Shown here: piece by piece, positions 1 to 11,364 of the stretch
How the letters are laid out: every line of letters starts with the position of its first letter
How positions within the stretch are numbered: position 1 is the stretch's first letter
Origin: Macrocystis pyrifera
Lineage: Eukaryota; Sar; Phaeophyceae; Laminariales; Laminariaceae
Direction of reading: 5' to 3'
Length of the DNA stretch: 64,000 nt
NCBI GenBank assembly: GCA_031763025.1
Contig: JASSKH010000001.1
Span: forward strand, 18,825,142-18,889,141
Notes under the pieces: generated by a model
The model's database searches: none
What the model saw: only the letters and a program-made list of their open reading frames with translations
What the model was told of the DNA's origin: nothing
Position numbers and translations under genes: made by a program

Positions 1-1530
1 ATCATCATCCAGCTGAAACTATGTCACCCTGTGTGACCCGTGCCCCCCGAGGGCTTGCGTAGCCGATCTTCATCTGCTCCAGTTTTTTTTGTCATTTCCT
101 CTTGTACTTGGCTTTCAGTCCTCTAGGTGTTGTTGTACCTGATACTCGAGCGCAACGCTCGGTTGGTATACAACACAGAAAATTGTACGACCGGAGACAT
201 CGAAGAGGGTCAAACGTGCATCGGACTTTCCATTTGGTGTGCATAATACGACGAATGGTCTATTACTACTGATGTAGTCTACAAGCATCGCGGCAAGAAT
301 ACTAGTCACCAACGTATACGTGGTTTTTCTCGAAAGTTCTATGTTTGCCAGCCGACAATGCACGGTGTTGTCCAGGGGTTCATGGTTCTATAGGGTTACG
401 TACGCCCAAACGGCGTAAGGCTCAACGTTGATAGTTTCCGCTATCACCTAACCAGGCAAACGGTACACGAGAGTATGCGTGCATTAGTACGTATGGCACC
501 TTTGGCTTGTATCGGTACCTGTCAATTGCATTCGGTTTTGAAGACAATATGTGGTCAATAGCATGCAGTCATTTATTAACGAACATGCATGTGTGTGCGA
601 TCATGAACAACGAGCGAACAGACGAGCACGAGCAACAGGCAAACGGAGCACGAGCAACGAGTATGCCTGCATGCATTGACCAGATAAGTATCTTGAAAGC
701 CTCACGAAACAAACAAGCAGAGCACCATTGGCAGCGTGAATACATAACAGCATATTGCACGTATCACTATCATACAAGGCAGGCAACAACGAAAACATGT
801 GGTTGTATACATATACCAAGTAACTGGTATGCAAATAAAGTATTATGCAAGATCAAACGTGGGATTATACAAAGAACACGATGACATTATTTCACACGTT
901 TGCAAACGCTCCGATCTCTTGCCAACGTTTTGCGAACACTCCGATCTCCTGCAATGCACTTCGATCTCCCTGGGTTCATCATGTTACAGCAGGGTACAGC
1001 TCTCAGACCTTAAAAAGGACCTGCGCTCGTTAGATATCTGAGGCCGGCTCACCTGTTGTTTGGGAGTTCGAGGAAGTGCCTTCAAGCAGTAATGATCGGG
1101 TCACGCAGAACGTGGATCGATGCAATGCAGTAGATGCAAGCAGTCAGCGTGAGCACTCAACGAAGCATCACAGACACGATGACGGGCATGACGGACAAGG
1201 CAGGGCCCAAGGGGCCAGGGGTCGATAGGACAGGTATCACAGATCACTTTCTTTCTTCACTCTTGGTGGTGTTTTGTAAACACCGGGTGGTCCCGGAACC
1301 TCGTTACTGGCTCTGTACCCGAGACCGAAGGCGTTCCCATACCGGGGACCCTCCCTGCCCCTATAAGATCCGCCCAGAGGATGCTATCCAAAGCTTGCCC
1401 TCTGCCTATCGAATAGACCCGACGCGTGACCCCGATCAGGACAGTGGTCTCGCGCCGTATTATCCTCCCCATAGCGCTGGTCACGACAGTCACAGCGCTA
1501 TGAACCTCCCTCCCTGGCGCCACCCGCTGT
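1..1530. other. Gene-free stretch, no recognised coding sequence
   Basis: I see no recognisable domain or spliced gene here. Open frames of up to about 130 codons exist on both strands near 1134-1547, but neither resembles a known family. A small degenerate direct repeat built on ctccgatctc occurs about three times between 890 and 975. The stretch ends where a purine-rich repeat fragment begins. Confidence 0.4.
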
Positions 1531-1534
1531 AACA

Positions 1535-1660
1535 GTACGCTGTACAAGTCGCCACAGAAACAGAGAAAACCGTATACTACCCAGAAAAAAATAGAGAGGA
1601 TGAAAAAAACAACTCAACGTAGAAAAATAGAAAACAAAGGCGAATATCAAAAGTAAGTCA
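1535..1660 (-). repeat. Fragment of purine-rich interspersed repeat R3
   Basis: This stretch matches the copy at 15229-15350 through shared words such as gtacaagtcgc, gaaaccgagaag (here gaaacagagaaa), caactc and aaaaatag. It is a short piece of the family whose best copies lie at 15085-15860 and, inverted, at 41590-42345. Confidence 0.5.
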
Positions 1661-1884
1661 TAGTAACGCAATCGTCTGGTGCATTATGATTGGGTGATTG
1701 GAGTGATTTATGTACTAGCTACAAAATGTCCTGCGGGAGCATGTGATGGGTTCTAAGTGGCAAATTTAATACGTAACGGGACAGCTTACGCTGACTTAAA
1801 TTGCGCGCCGCGCAATGTATGTAAAACCCCTGTTTTGGCAGATACTGGAGCGATGTATAGTCATTCCCAGTGACTAGAGCCAAC

Positions 1885-2110
1885 CTATATGAGAATCCTC
1901 GGCAGACATCGATCGACAAAACCAACGACACCGTCAGGAAATCTGAACGGAATGCGCTGTTGTCTCCGACCCAGCCTAGTGTCACAGTGCTCACACCTCG
2001 GTCGGTGATATGTGGCGTGGGCTGACCAGGCGTCTGATAAAAAAACATTTTGGCACTGGTCTGTAGAAGACAGACGACAAAAATCTCTACCCCTCACCGA
2101 TGGCAAAAAA
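1885..2110 (+). repeat. Interspersed repeat R2, copy 1 of a doublet
   Basis: The copy begins near gacatcgatcgacaaaacc and includes cacacctcggtcggtgatat. The same order of words recurs at 2133-2520 and at 42995-43410, so this is one unit of a dispersed family. No coding potential was recognised. Confidence 0.6.
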
Positions 2111-2132
2111 TAGACAATTTCTCAGGTTTGAC

Positions 2133-2520
2133 ATCGATCGACAAACCCAACGATTACGTCACGAAGTCTGAATGATGTGCGCTGGTTAGAGGCTCCGACC
2201 CTCACTAGTATCACAATTCTCACACCTCGGTCGGTGATATGTGGCGTGGGTGGGCCAGGCGTGTACTAAAGACATATTTGGCAGCTGGTATGTAGAAAAC
2301 AGATGACAAAAACTCTTGATTCCTCTCCGTTGGCACGAAACAGAACTTTTCGAAAGCTCTGACGAAGAGCATAGGACGCCGCGGCCAACCTCTCGCCCCC
2401 TAGACGACGAATTCCAATTGTACCTCCCAGGCCATAATTTGCACTCATTGGCCTTGCCCGGTACCAAGTTCGTTGACCATGGGTGGAGTATATGTCGAGA
2501 TCGAATGTCAATCGTCGCGT
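2133..2520 (+). repeat. Interspersed repeat R2, copy 2 of a doublet
   Basis: This is a longer copy directly following the first, with gacatcgatcgacaaaccc, cggtcggtgatatgtggcg and a 3' part (ttggccttgcccg, tatgtcgagatcgaatgtc) shared with 42995-43410 but missing from copy 1. The 400 bases after it, to about 2930, show nothing recognisable. Confidence 0.6.
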
Positions 2521-2940
2521 GACTGCGGGTGTGCGAGCTGCGAGCTGTGTCTTTCTTCTTCTAGTTTGTGTGCGGCGTGATTTCACGTGGTTCCCGTGGT
2601 TCCCGTTAATACAGCGATTTTATTGGAAGATGGCTCCCGTCGTTAGCGTTATTTCAGCCATTTGATTGGAAGATAGCTGGCGTCAACTGCCCCGTGGTAT
2701 TTTAGACTTGCCGTTCTATGTTTTTCCGAATGGGTTGCATAAAATAATGTTTGGATGATTTTGTAGGGTCACGGGGAAGAGCATGAGAGACCCCTTGATC
2801 GCAGTATCGTACTAACTTGTATTCTACAACATGTGGACTCTAGTACAACTTTAATGAATACTTTGCAACGCCATCTCTTCGTTTGCTCCCACGCCCCATG
2901 GCAAGGTCGAGCGGTGCACCACCCGGCGCACGAGTTGTCT

Positions 2941-3779
2941 CCTCAGGAGTCATAGGCTTTAGTGATGTCGACTGAACACATGAACAGCGGGATGCCCTTC
3001 TTTCTTGCTAGTTCCTGCAAGCGTCGCACGACGACCATTATGTCGACCGTCAAACGTTCGAACCTGAAGCCACATTGCTCCTCTGCCAGGATGCCTTACC
3101 GTTCCCAGTAGTCGCTGAGGCGGCGCGCGATGACTTTGAAGAGTACTTTGCCGGCATGCGCGACAAGGGAATGCTATAATAGTTACCACAATCCGTCCTG
3201 TCTTTCTTTCTTGTGCAGCACCTTAATCGTTGCAACCTTTCATTGCTACGGCACGAGCCCTCCCCTCCACGCAGCGACGACGATCTCGTAGAAGACTACT
3301 ACGGTGTCCGAGTCTCCTTCGTCGGCCAGGATCTTCCGCATTTCAGCTGGCAGACCATCAGGCCCAACCGCCTTGCGGTTCGCCATGGCACGAATCGGGT
3401 CTTCCACCTCGCACCCAGACAGGACGTCATCCCCCGAACTGCACGAGGGCCAGACCTTGAGCTCGTCGGGGATAGTCGGGTCGAGGGTCACTGATTTGGT
3501 GTTCAGCAGCTGATAGAACCACCTTACTCATCGTTCCCGGATATGCCCGATGTCCCGCAGTAACCTACTTTCCTCATCCCTGATGTACTGCGAAGTGAAT
3601 GTCCACTTCCTTCCACATCCATCCCCTTGGTGCTCGTAGAATCCTAACTGATCGCCTTCTTCTATACGCCTTTCAAGTTGATTGACGTTATATTTGTAGA
3701 ACCCAAACTGCTCGACTTCTTCAATACGCCTTTGAAGTTGACTGATGTATTCTTCGAAGACCTCTTGCGCTCCGTCCAT
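2941..3779 (-). pseudogene. LINE reverse transcriptase, N-terminal half, broken
   Basis: Around 3440-3340 the minus strand reads AMANRKAVGPDGLPAEM, the typical KxxGPDGxPxE motif at the start of LINE reverse transcriptases. Between 3180 and 2945 the frame gives LVAHAGKVLFKVIARRLSDY, then GILAEEQCGFR, VVVRRLQELARKKGIPLFMC and SVDITKAYDS, which correspond to RT motifs 1 to 3. In most members the segment between carries HKKGD; here it is altered and frameshifted. The upstream linker at 3779-3528 contains WTFTSQYIRDEESRLLRDI, also common in this group. The domain stops right after the AYDS motif. Confidence 0.8.
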
Positions 3780-3794
3780 TCTCGCATGTTTGAG

Positions 3795-4225
3795 CTATTT
3801 CGTGGCAACCTTCAAAGCTTTCCGCAGATTTTTGTCTTCCGGGCTAGCACGTAGTTGCGTCCACGCACCTTCCCTTCCCTGACATCGCGAGTGTACATCT
3901 GCTTGTACCTCTTCGGGCGTACACCACCCCAGCGGCTCTTGCTTGCGACTGGTATGAAGCACTAGTTTAGCAGCAGTCAACACGACGGTCCCCAAAAGAG
4001 CAGTTACGTTATCATGGACACTACCATTTGTACCAGGTGGTAGGGAATGTGTTTGGCTATCGCCTTGTCGAGGTTCGTTAGCAGACCGGGGTCTGCCCTC
4101 AACAGTTGTAGATCAATAGCTCGCTTCCCCTTTCCTGCTTTCACCCTGGGAATCGGGGCAAACCGGTCCAAGAAGCGAATTTCGCAAACTACGAGGTTGT
4201 GGTCAAAATCATGCCGATCCTCAGG
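3795..4225 (-). pseudogene. LINE endonuclease C-terminus and linker, broken
   Basis: From 4219 downwards the minus strand reads DRHDFDHNLVVCEIRF, equivalent to the terminal SDH-LV motif of APE-type endonucleases, with the first residue of the motif changed to D/F. It continues to about 4015 and is stopped by a TAA. The frame of the following linker, with VLHTSRKQEPLGWCTPEEVQ near 3960-3900, differs, which implies an indel. Sequence upstream of 4225 is too degenerate to follow. Confidence 0.65.
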
Positions 4226-4300
4226 TGGTTTCCGTACTGTCGTGTTGCGGACCAGGGGTCAATCAACTTGTCGAGTAAGGACGCAATATACGTTACCTCC

Positions 4301-5500
4301 GTTCCCCTCGCTGCCCCTGCAAGGCATGCTGAATAACATGCCCGAGGCTTAAAGCGTGGGTGAGTTTTGTTCTGGCTGGTATAAGGCTGGAATCACCCTC
4401 AACGAGTGATACCTTCTTGCTGCTGCGCGTGGCCGTGCGGCTCAGGAGGCAGTAGAGTAGGGTCGTTCGTCATGCGTCCGGCACGGAGACATACGATTCG
4501 TGCGTCTTTGAGTAGGCAGCAGCGGCAGAGCAGCAATGCTCAATCGGGATGTTCGTACTCGGAGGCTGGCACCACTACAGGCCAAACTACGCCACAGTCT
4601 ATTGCGCCGATAGGAGACTGGATTCGACGACGAAGGAAGAAGAGACAGAGCGTCGACGAGCGTGGAAGAGACGGATTGAACTCACTCTGCGCGACATTTT
4701 TTTTTGTCATACCCGCAAGTGCGAGAAATGGTATGTTTTTCGGGACGGGGAAGAGGGGAACCGACTGGAATGGAGTGACAACTAGACCATGTGCAAAGGA
4801 GCAGGCATATTGGGTTAGGGCGATGTAGAGGCCATGAAGAAGGGCAGAAGGACGGCATACGGAGACCCATGACCGGCTTGCACACACCATCATGAGAGAA
4901 GCAGTCATCGTCTTTTTCCTGGTTTTGTTTTTCACGAGGCAGTACGTAGTATGTACTTATTCTTAACGTAACTCTGGTCTTTATAGTGTGGCGAGTTGTA
5001 TACCCTTCATTGGTAACGACCCCGCAATTATCAAGAGCGTGGTATCATAGGTGTGCTGCACCGATTCTGTCAGACATTTTCATTCAGGGAAGACATGGCG
5101 ATCATTGAAATCCGTGTAGTGGTTTTAGGTTCGATTGCTCTTTGAGGGCATGCCCGCAAAGTAGTCACCGCGGACAGCAAGCGTGTTTCTCTCTGTGTTC
5201 ACGACTACACTGAGTTTCGTACAGTGCAGGCAGCACTCCCAGACATCAGCCGTAGTAGTCAGCAGTCACGAGTTGATTAGTGGGGGAACTGGGGGAACTC
5301 TATCTTGTAGTTGAGAGGATATGCCCGCGGCCGTGTTCAGCTTGCACAATGATTTCGTCTTGTGTGCGCCTTCTTCATCCCGTGTACTTTTAGGCAGCCC
5401 AATTCGATTGTATATTTTGGTGTTCGGATCTTCCTAAGGTCCCAGCACTTTTGTGTGACCATGAACTCTTTCTTTTGGGAACTAACGTGAGACAAACAAC
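4301..5500 (+). repeat. Interspersed repeat R1, near full-length copy
   Basis: R1 starts with gttcccctcgctgc and ends in a tail shaped like tgtgaccatgaactctttc. The order of words here (ggcagcagcggcagagcagc, caggccaaactacgccacag, tataccctt, acctaaggtcccagcac in variant form) matches the minus-strand copy at 11365-12375 and the plus copy at 14260-15050. It could be a solo LTR or a non-autonomous element. I see neither clear target duplications nor a coding domain. The conserved open frames inside it differ between copies and are probably not translated. Confidence 0.65.
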
Positions 5501-5539
5501 AACTACATATCTGTCCCACACCCGAACTGGTTGCATCAT

Positions 5540-6115
5540 GGCATGGTAGATTATGATATTATATATATTAATAGTTTCTACAGGATGGATCGGTACGCAC
5601 ATACTGTTAGTTGTGGTCTACTGATAGAACGCTTTTTAGCGGGTTAGGAAAGTTGTTCCGTTCAACGTGGGACGTCGCACTCAATCGCGAGCCAGAACGA
5701 CCACTAGCGAGAACCGTCGCTCGGCGGCGGTCTTTTAGAGCCAGTCCGATAGTAAACTTTGACCGCAAGCAGACAAAATTGGTAAAAGAAAGTGGGGAAA
5801 TAGACGGGGGGTCATCCCGAACTTCGTAGATGTACCCGTGAATACGCACGAAGTTTGCGGCGGATGTCGTGCTTGTAGGCCGGCCGGCAGGCGAGCTGGC
5901 AGGCTGGCAGGGCGGGTGGCCGACAGGCAATACAAAATGAATAATAAATAATACGAACGAGCTGGTTCCAGGAACAGTCGTAATTGTTCGGCTTCAATTT
6001 TTTGCACAGCGTGGTATTTGTTGACAGCACTCCAGCAGCAACCTCTTAGCCAGTAGCCACGAGTAGGGTAGTTGTGGGAACGGGGGGGGGGGAGGGCTTT
6101 ATTACAGGCTAGGGC
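5540..6115. other. Gene-free stretch
   Basis: I see no coding or structural RNA feature. A GC-rich patch of gcaggc/ggccgg words lies at 5875-5930, and a poly-G run at about 6081-6092 marks the edge of the next repeat. Confidence 0.3.
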
Positions 6116-6460
6116 TGTGGCCAAAATCAGGTACATCTGGCCACGTTTGGGCCAAAATCAGTTATATACTAAACCCAAGTAAAAATGCGCGCCCCGAGCG
6201 GTAGTTTTGTCCATGGAAACCCCTTTATTAAAACGCTGCACCTAAACATAGCGCGTGGCCTCCAAAATCTGAACTGTGTTGTTTTCTTCAGGGTATATAT
6301 AAGCTGTAGAAAACAACTCGGAGTAGTTGTACACATAATAGCAATTGAAGTACATACATCCTACCCCAAAGATATCAGGAGACATATCCAGCAAGGCAAA
6401 ACTTGCGCTGTGGAGGGTACAGGGCCGAGCGTTCCACACTAAAACTTACTAGTTTGATGT
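6116..6460 (-). repeat. Interspersed repeat R8
   Basis: The end reads tggccaaaatcaggtacatc and is followed by a second ggccaaaatcag. The reverse complement of this end, and of the inner word ctgcacctaaacatagcgcg, occurs at 9990-10215. The inner part near 6375-6450 recurs reversed at 9130-9240 and 10715-10800. The double copy of the end word suggests a terminal structure of a DNA element, but no matching opposite terminus was found. Confidence 0.5.
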
Positions 6461-6675
6461 CAGTCGACGCATGTCGAGGCAAAGTTGCTGTCTGTCAAGG
6501 GGTGAAAATGCTCTATCCTGACATATTTGTCGTACGCCCCAAAGCAAAGAAAGAAGAAGAAGAAGTGAAATCACCGTACGTATGTATGCATGCATAAATG
6601 CGTACGTGCGTGCGTACGAGTACAGAGTTTTAAGTATATATGATATACACAAGAGTTGTGTAACCTACTGACTGC

Positions 6676-7000
6676 AGACCCGGTGGCTTGGTACGTGGTC
6701 CGCGTGTCTACTAAGATCAATTTCGTGGGTTCGAGTCTCACCGCATATGCATGCTCGTAGGGGCCTTTCCCTTCGCAAAAAAATGATTAGCGGAAAGGGC
6801 GAGAGCGTGAGTTGGGTACTTTCGATGAAAATCGAGGAGCCGTGGGAATGCTGAACCCTACTCGTATGCGCGACAAAAAATAAAGGCACGTACCGGGGGG
6901 GAGAAGGGACGACATCTGTGACCACGGCTTGTCCACAAGGCCGTTTAGGACAAAACCTCCTACTACACAAGTTAGACTGGAAAGTAGTGTGTGATGATAA
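6676..7000 (+). mobile_element. tRNA-derived SINE, copy 1
   Basis: The first 70 bases resemble a tRNA. There is a plausible box A (tggcttggtacgtgg, from 6684) and a strong box B (gggttcgagtct, 6728-6739) framed by the T-arm stem gtggg/ctcac. The anticodon arm does not fold well, so this is not a working tRNA gene. The remaining ~255 bases are shared almost base for base with 48356-48667 and end near gtgatgat. The element sits inside fragments of repeat R3 (gtgaaatcaccgtacgta before, agcaatcaattcaag after). Confidence 0.65.
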
Positions 7001-7364
7001 AAATCTAAAAATAAAATGGATGGAAAGCAATCAATTCAAGCAAGGTATTCCCTCTCTGCTCCTCCCTGCTTGCGAATTCGAGTTAAATCATCTACGACGC
7101 CAGTCTGACCATTACCAGGGCTCCAGGCGTATGATCTGTACGAGTACCTATTTTTAGTATTTAACTGATTTCGGCAAATAGTGGCCACTGGCTGTATGTA
7201 TCTGGTCTTGGCTAAATCTGATATGTAAACTTGGTGGATACCCGCGTCCGAGTTTTCGCAAATCGATTTCATCGTGCGGGCCTTTTCGTCTCGTCGTTTT
7301 TATCTGAACTGGAAGTTTAAGTGGGAAGTGTCGTATTTGCTAGTTACGATTATTTTATGTTTCA

Positions 7365-7450
7365 TCAGATTTTTCCTAGGGCTCCAGAACCTCTGTGTGA
7401 CCACTGACTCCTTGATGTGGGAGTTGTGGGATCAACCACAAGAACAACCT
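7365..7450 (+). repeat. R1 repeat, 3' tail only
   Basis: The stretch ttttcctagggctccagaac and the following tgtgaccactgactccttg match the tails of the R1 copies at 4301-5500 and 16140-16315. Nothing of the 5' part is present. Confidence 0.5.
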
Positions 7451-8260
7451 CGGTTTTTTCCGAACTTCCCACATCATATATGCAGTACTAAGTTTGACAC
7501 CGAGTCTTGCAGCCGTGATGAACTACAAGTACGGAGTATCTCCGTGGCGTAGCTTTGTGACCACAGAAATTTGTGTGTCTTCTAGGATTGAAGAATCCGC
7601 ACGGACGCTGGTTGCGCTGGATGTCGACGCGTAGAATGAACGGTTTAATGTGATCAACACGCACACACAAAAAAAATACGGACAATACGTGTCGCACCTG
7701 GTGAATACGTTCTAAAACAGTGGATGATGGCGATGTGGAACGGGCTTGAATAACTTGAATCAAACGGAAGTGAACCGCAATATACACCGGAAAAAGAATA
7801 TACAGCAATATATTTTATTCCATAAATATAAATGTATCAAACATACAAGTACACACACGCACGTTCCTAGTCCAAGTCTATGCAATCAAGAATACAGAGA
7901 GATGAAAACCTGGATGGGATCAAATTCGTTGGAGGGTCCGTTATTTATACTATATTATACAGTATTAATAGTAGCCTTAAAGATGTGAGATATGTTGTAC
8001 CAGTATTGGCAGTAAAGTTGCCGGCAGGTTCCCGAGCAGTTACATCACATGAATGAGGTCATCGTTGTTCGTCGGTACAACAGTACAATGCCGTCCGTCC
8101 GTGGTTTCAAGGAGAAGAGTACCAACCCTCAACCCCCTCCCCCCCCCCCCTCTTCTCACAAACTGTCCACCTCATCACTCTCCCAATCGTTTCCATCAGC
8201 TACAGGAGTACCACTACACGAAAAACCTGCCCGACCTTTGGTAAGTCCCCAACAGTTCAG

Positions 8261-8290
8261 TTGTTGTTGTTGATGATGATGATGATGATA
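8261..8290. repeat. TTG/TGA microsatellite
   Basis: A run of four ttg units passes into five or more tga units. It is ordinary simple-sequence DNA inside block R5. Confidence 0.8.
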
Positions 8291-8733
8291 CTGAGCGGTT
8301 TTCTTTCCGAAAAAGGGATCAGGGTATGTATATCGTTTGTTGCTGGGTTTATTAGCTGTACGGTAGTTAGTATACGGTAGGTTCTATATCATCATGAAAG
8401 CAGAGGGAATATCCGGCCAAATATTTGTTTCGGTGTCGCAATCGTATATCGCACTATGATGCATGTTTTCCATCCTATCCATCGGTGTATTTGACTTACG
8501 TTTCGACCCCGGGGCCATGCCTCCCGTACGGTTAGCTCAGTTCCGGGGTCGAGGCACCCCCCCCCCCCCCCACCGTATTATCGCTCGCGCCTTCATTTTC
8601 ATCGCAAGAACTGCTCAATATTGTCTTCCATCGTTCACGCGTCTCGTTTCGAATCGGTTTTACGCAAGCACTCTACTAGAAGACGCTTTGCTGTTAATCG
8701 TCAGTTAGAACAAGGTATATTTCGAAAGGCAAC

Positions 8734-8843
8734 TCTTACGGGGGACCATAAGAAATAGGGCCTACGGTACACACCCTAACCTATATATTTACCAATTTTT
8801 ACTAACAATTGTTGGCCCTATTTACTTTTGTCCTCGGTAATAG
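8734..8843. mobile_element. MITE family M1, copy 1
   Basis: This ~110-bp element has inverted ends. The left end is ttacgggggaccataagaaa and the right end reads ctatttacttttgtcctcg in the other direction. A second copy lies at 10602-10714. The duplicated block at 48680-48700 has the same flanks (cgaaagcaactt then gacgagg) joined without the element, which defines the insertion edges. Confidence 0.75.
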
Positions 8844-8899
8844 ACGAGATTCGAACGCCCCCAACCTATCAAAAGAAGGACGAGGTTCAACCACTACCT

Positions 8900-9125
8900 A
8901 GTCGGTAGCCCCGATGGTCTAGTGGTTCCTCTCGAGTCCTGGTATTGTTGGGTTGGCCCTGGACTTCAAATCGAATCGTGTAGTTAGAACTCGAAAATAC
9001 TTCCAATCTCGTTTTTGAAGTAGTGCACTGCTGAGAGCGCCCAGTAGCGGTGGTAGCCGCAATTCAACTCGAGTCGACGAGGGCAGAAAGGGAGAGATGG
9101 AAAAACCTCTCCCCAGGCTACTAGA
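8900..9125 (+). repeat. Possible degenerate tRNA-like segment in block R5
   Basis: The word gatggtctagtggtt at about 8918 is a good match to a tRNA box A, and a weak box B-like gacttcaaatcgaa follows some 45 bases later. The homologous part of the right R5 copy has lost the box A. This may be a very old SINE head, but the evidence is one motif only. Confidence 0.25.
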
Positions 9126-9129
9126 TTTT

Positions 9130-9240
9130 AGTCTGGAGCGCTCGTCGGCCCTACACACTTGACAGCGCACGTTTTGCTTTGCTCGATGTGTCCTGATACA
9201 TTTGGTGTACGATATACTTCAGGTGTTACCATGTGCAGTC
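9130..9240 (+). repeat. R8 inner fragment, inverted relative to 6116-6460
   Basis: The reverse complement of this stretch contains gcaaaacgtgcgctgtcaag, matching gcaaaacttgcgctgtggag at 6396-6415. A further diverged piece with tgtctcctgacacctttg lies at 10770-10800. The bases from 9240 to 9990 show no recognised gene; an open frame on the minus strand at 9357-9686 is unassigned. Confidence 0.45.
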
Positions 9241-9989
9241 TGTCTGTCGTTATCGAGGGACTACGTATGTCTACCCTAAGGCCAATTCTTGTGCAGTTGG
9301 AAAATAGGATAGAAAAATCCGGTTTCCGATCGTTTTTTTTGCAGACTGGATTGCTATTAGCTACCCTTCTTATCGTCCGTCGGATCGAATAGACGGTTTT
9401 CTGAGATTTTTCTGGAGACGTTTGGTGTAAGGAGGTGAGTTTCAATAATATTGACTATTATTAGCTCCAACACATGAAGGGTACATAGGGCAGGCGAAAG
9501 TCGGTTCGAAAGTGCTTCCCCAGCTGCGCCCAAACACGCATCATACATGCTGATGTCTCTCTTCTCCCACGACCAGCGTGTGAGCTTCACACGCGGAGCG
9601 TTCTCTCCCGTCTCGTCCTCGAGGCCATCGCGGCGCTGGGTTTCTTCAAGAGTTGCTAAAGGTACAGCCAGCGCAGCAGTTGACAAACGTCATCGATATC
9701 GCGCACTGCGGCCATCTGGTGCTGTCACGTGCTGCCGACGGGGTTACTTGAGGATGTATCACGCTGACTCGCGCTGAGCAGCAGCAGACGTGACAGCAGC
9801 CAAGCCAGCGTCGCAGATGTTGTGGTGTTGTTGTGCGGCGGATATTTTAAACATTTCCGATGCATGAATCCGACTGGCGAGTTGGATCGAAAATATCAGC
9901 CTTTTCGACTGTCTCGTCCAGTTCAAAATCATAACCGAACAATCTTGGATCGACAAGGTGCTTTTTCAAATACATCAGAATGCACATTT

Positions 9990-10215
9990 TTGTCCCCGAC
10001 CGGCTTTTTCGATCCTTGTTTCCGACAGCATAAGAAGTGGCCTAAATATGACAAAACCACTCCGATTTTGGAGACCACACGCTATGTTCAGGTGCAGCTT
10101 TTTTATTGGATTTTCTCTGAATAAACATCGCTGGCGACTCACGTTTTTTACTTGTTTCTAGTATTTACCTGATTTTAGCCAAAACGTGTCCAGGTATACC
10201 TGATTTTGGCCACAT
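9990..10215 (+). repeat. R8 terminal part, inverted relative to 6116-6290
   Basis: The end at 10165-10210 (tacctgattttagccaaaac, then cctgattttggccac) is the reverse complement of the start of the copy at 6116, and the match continues inward to ctccgattttggagaccac. Sequence between 10215 and 10600 holds nothing recognised. Confidence 0.55.
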
Positions 10216-10601
10216 TCCTTACTTATGTACCCAAACACCCGTTGCTTACCTCGCTCTCGAACGTCACACTCTTCGCCCACCACGCCATCACATCAATGTT
10301 TCCTCAAGCCGCTCACCATGCGAATATACATCAGTGCCGCGGCGAATTCACCGATGCCACAACATAACTACGGTTTAACCGGGGCAAGTATTTTCCCTAC
10401 TACAGAAATATCTCCCATCCCCAAGCGTGTGAGTGCTGTCTGAGAGAGATGGTAGAGAGGTGGTAAAACGCTCGGTGCTGATGCTGACGTATATACTTCC
10501 ACTTTTTACTAAAAGGAGGAAATTTTGTCAGGAAACAGCGCTTTCACCCCCCTTGACAGTCAGTAACTTTGCCCGGGCATGCCTTTTACGGATACCAAAC
10601 T

Positions 10602-10714
10602 ACTATTACGGGGGTCCATAGTTAATAGGACCTATGGTATACATAAAAACCCATATATTTACCTATTTTTACCAACAAAATTTGGTCCCATTAACTATAG
10701 ACCGCCGTAATAAT
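10602..10714. mobile_element. MITE family M1, copy 2
   Basis: The inverted ends are very clear: attacgggggtccatagtta at 10604, and the reverse complement ttacggcggtctatagttaa read from 10711 downwards. The ~50-bp centre is AT-rich with the words catatatttacc and ttttaccaac shared with copy 1. A TA or TATTA target duplication is possible. No transposase is encoded. Confidence 0.8.
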
Positions 10715-10859
10715 AATAGGTTTTAGTGTAGAACACTCGGCCCTATACCCTTTACAGAGAACGTTTAGCCTTGGTCGACATGTCTCCTGACACCTTTGAA
10801 AGGACGTGCGTCATCACTATTTGTATGTTCGAGCGTATGTGAGGTGCTAGTGTTCCCCA

Positions 10860-11364
10860 CTCCAGAGTTCTTAGAAGAGCCCCTCCTGTGACAACGGATT
10901 GCATTGTGGCGATGCGTTAATGGGTGTAAAAAACAATGAAGGGAACAACAATATCAACAGCAAAATCATCCGAGTTGGGCGAGGCTACTTCTTCCCGTCG
11001 AAAAACGGTTGACTGGCTATGCCCCTATCAAAAATGCGTATGTGACGTTTTTTAACACGATACTATGTGTTCCCACCACAACGTTTAATATTGCCCTTCC
11101 TGTTTTTGTTTTTCTTCAATATATATACGTATATGTATATGATAGATACAAAACTACGAAAAAAACAAAAATCGGCCTCAACTAGTGTGAAAAAAAGAAG
11201 AAAAAAAATGGAATACTTTGGCACATATAGTTCAAATACGAGGTTCGAGAATCCGTCCGAAATCTGAACAAATGAGCCGGGCATCGGAGAAATAACGCTT
11301 TTATCCTCGGTATTACTTGTTTGCGTGTGGAATCGTTCTTGCGTTATTGTTGGGTTTTTTTTCA
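10860..11364. other. Gene-free AT-rich stretch
   Basis: I see no gene. The stretch contains A-rich and T-rich runs around 11100-11220 and 11345-11365 and borders the minus-strand R1 copy. Confidence 0.3.

Larger units (their letters stand above)
2941..4300 (-). mobile_element. Decayed non-LTR retrotransposon (LINE) fragment
   Basis: Read on the minus strand from 4225 down to 2941, the pieces follow the order of a LINE ORF2 protein: the last part of an endonuclease domain, a linker, then the first half of a reverse transcriptase. The reading frame is broken by several frameshifts and stops, so it cannot encode a functional protein. The 3' half, including the FADD-type catalytic motif, is missing. 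Its 5' side stops at about 4300, exactly where repeat R1 begins. Family-level assignment (endonuclease plus RT LINE) is firm. Clade is not determined. Confidence 0.8.
7500..9125 (+). repeat. Duplicated block R5, left copy
   Basis: This block is colinear with 47320-48990. Shared landmarks are cagccgtgatgaactac, tcgcacctgg, the poly-C run followed by cttctcacaaactgtccac, caggagtaccactacacga, cgccttcattttcatcgcaa, and gcaattcaactcgagtc. It contains a MITE at 8734-8843 that the right copy lacks, and lacks the SINE found in the right copy. No protein function was recognised. The simple repeat at 8261-8290 (ttg/tga units) lies inside. Confidence 0.75.

Noticed and set aside
6676..6750. A functional tRNA gene
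   Set aside because: Box A, box B and T-arm are present, but the anticodon arm and acceptor stem do not pair, and the segment is the head of a 310-bp repeat.
8900..8990. A tRNA-Glu-like gene at gatggtctagtggtt
   Set aside because: Only the box A is convincing. No paired stems follow and the homologous copy has lost it.
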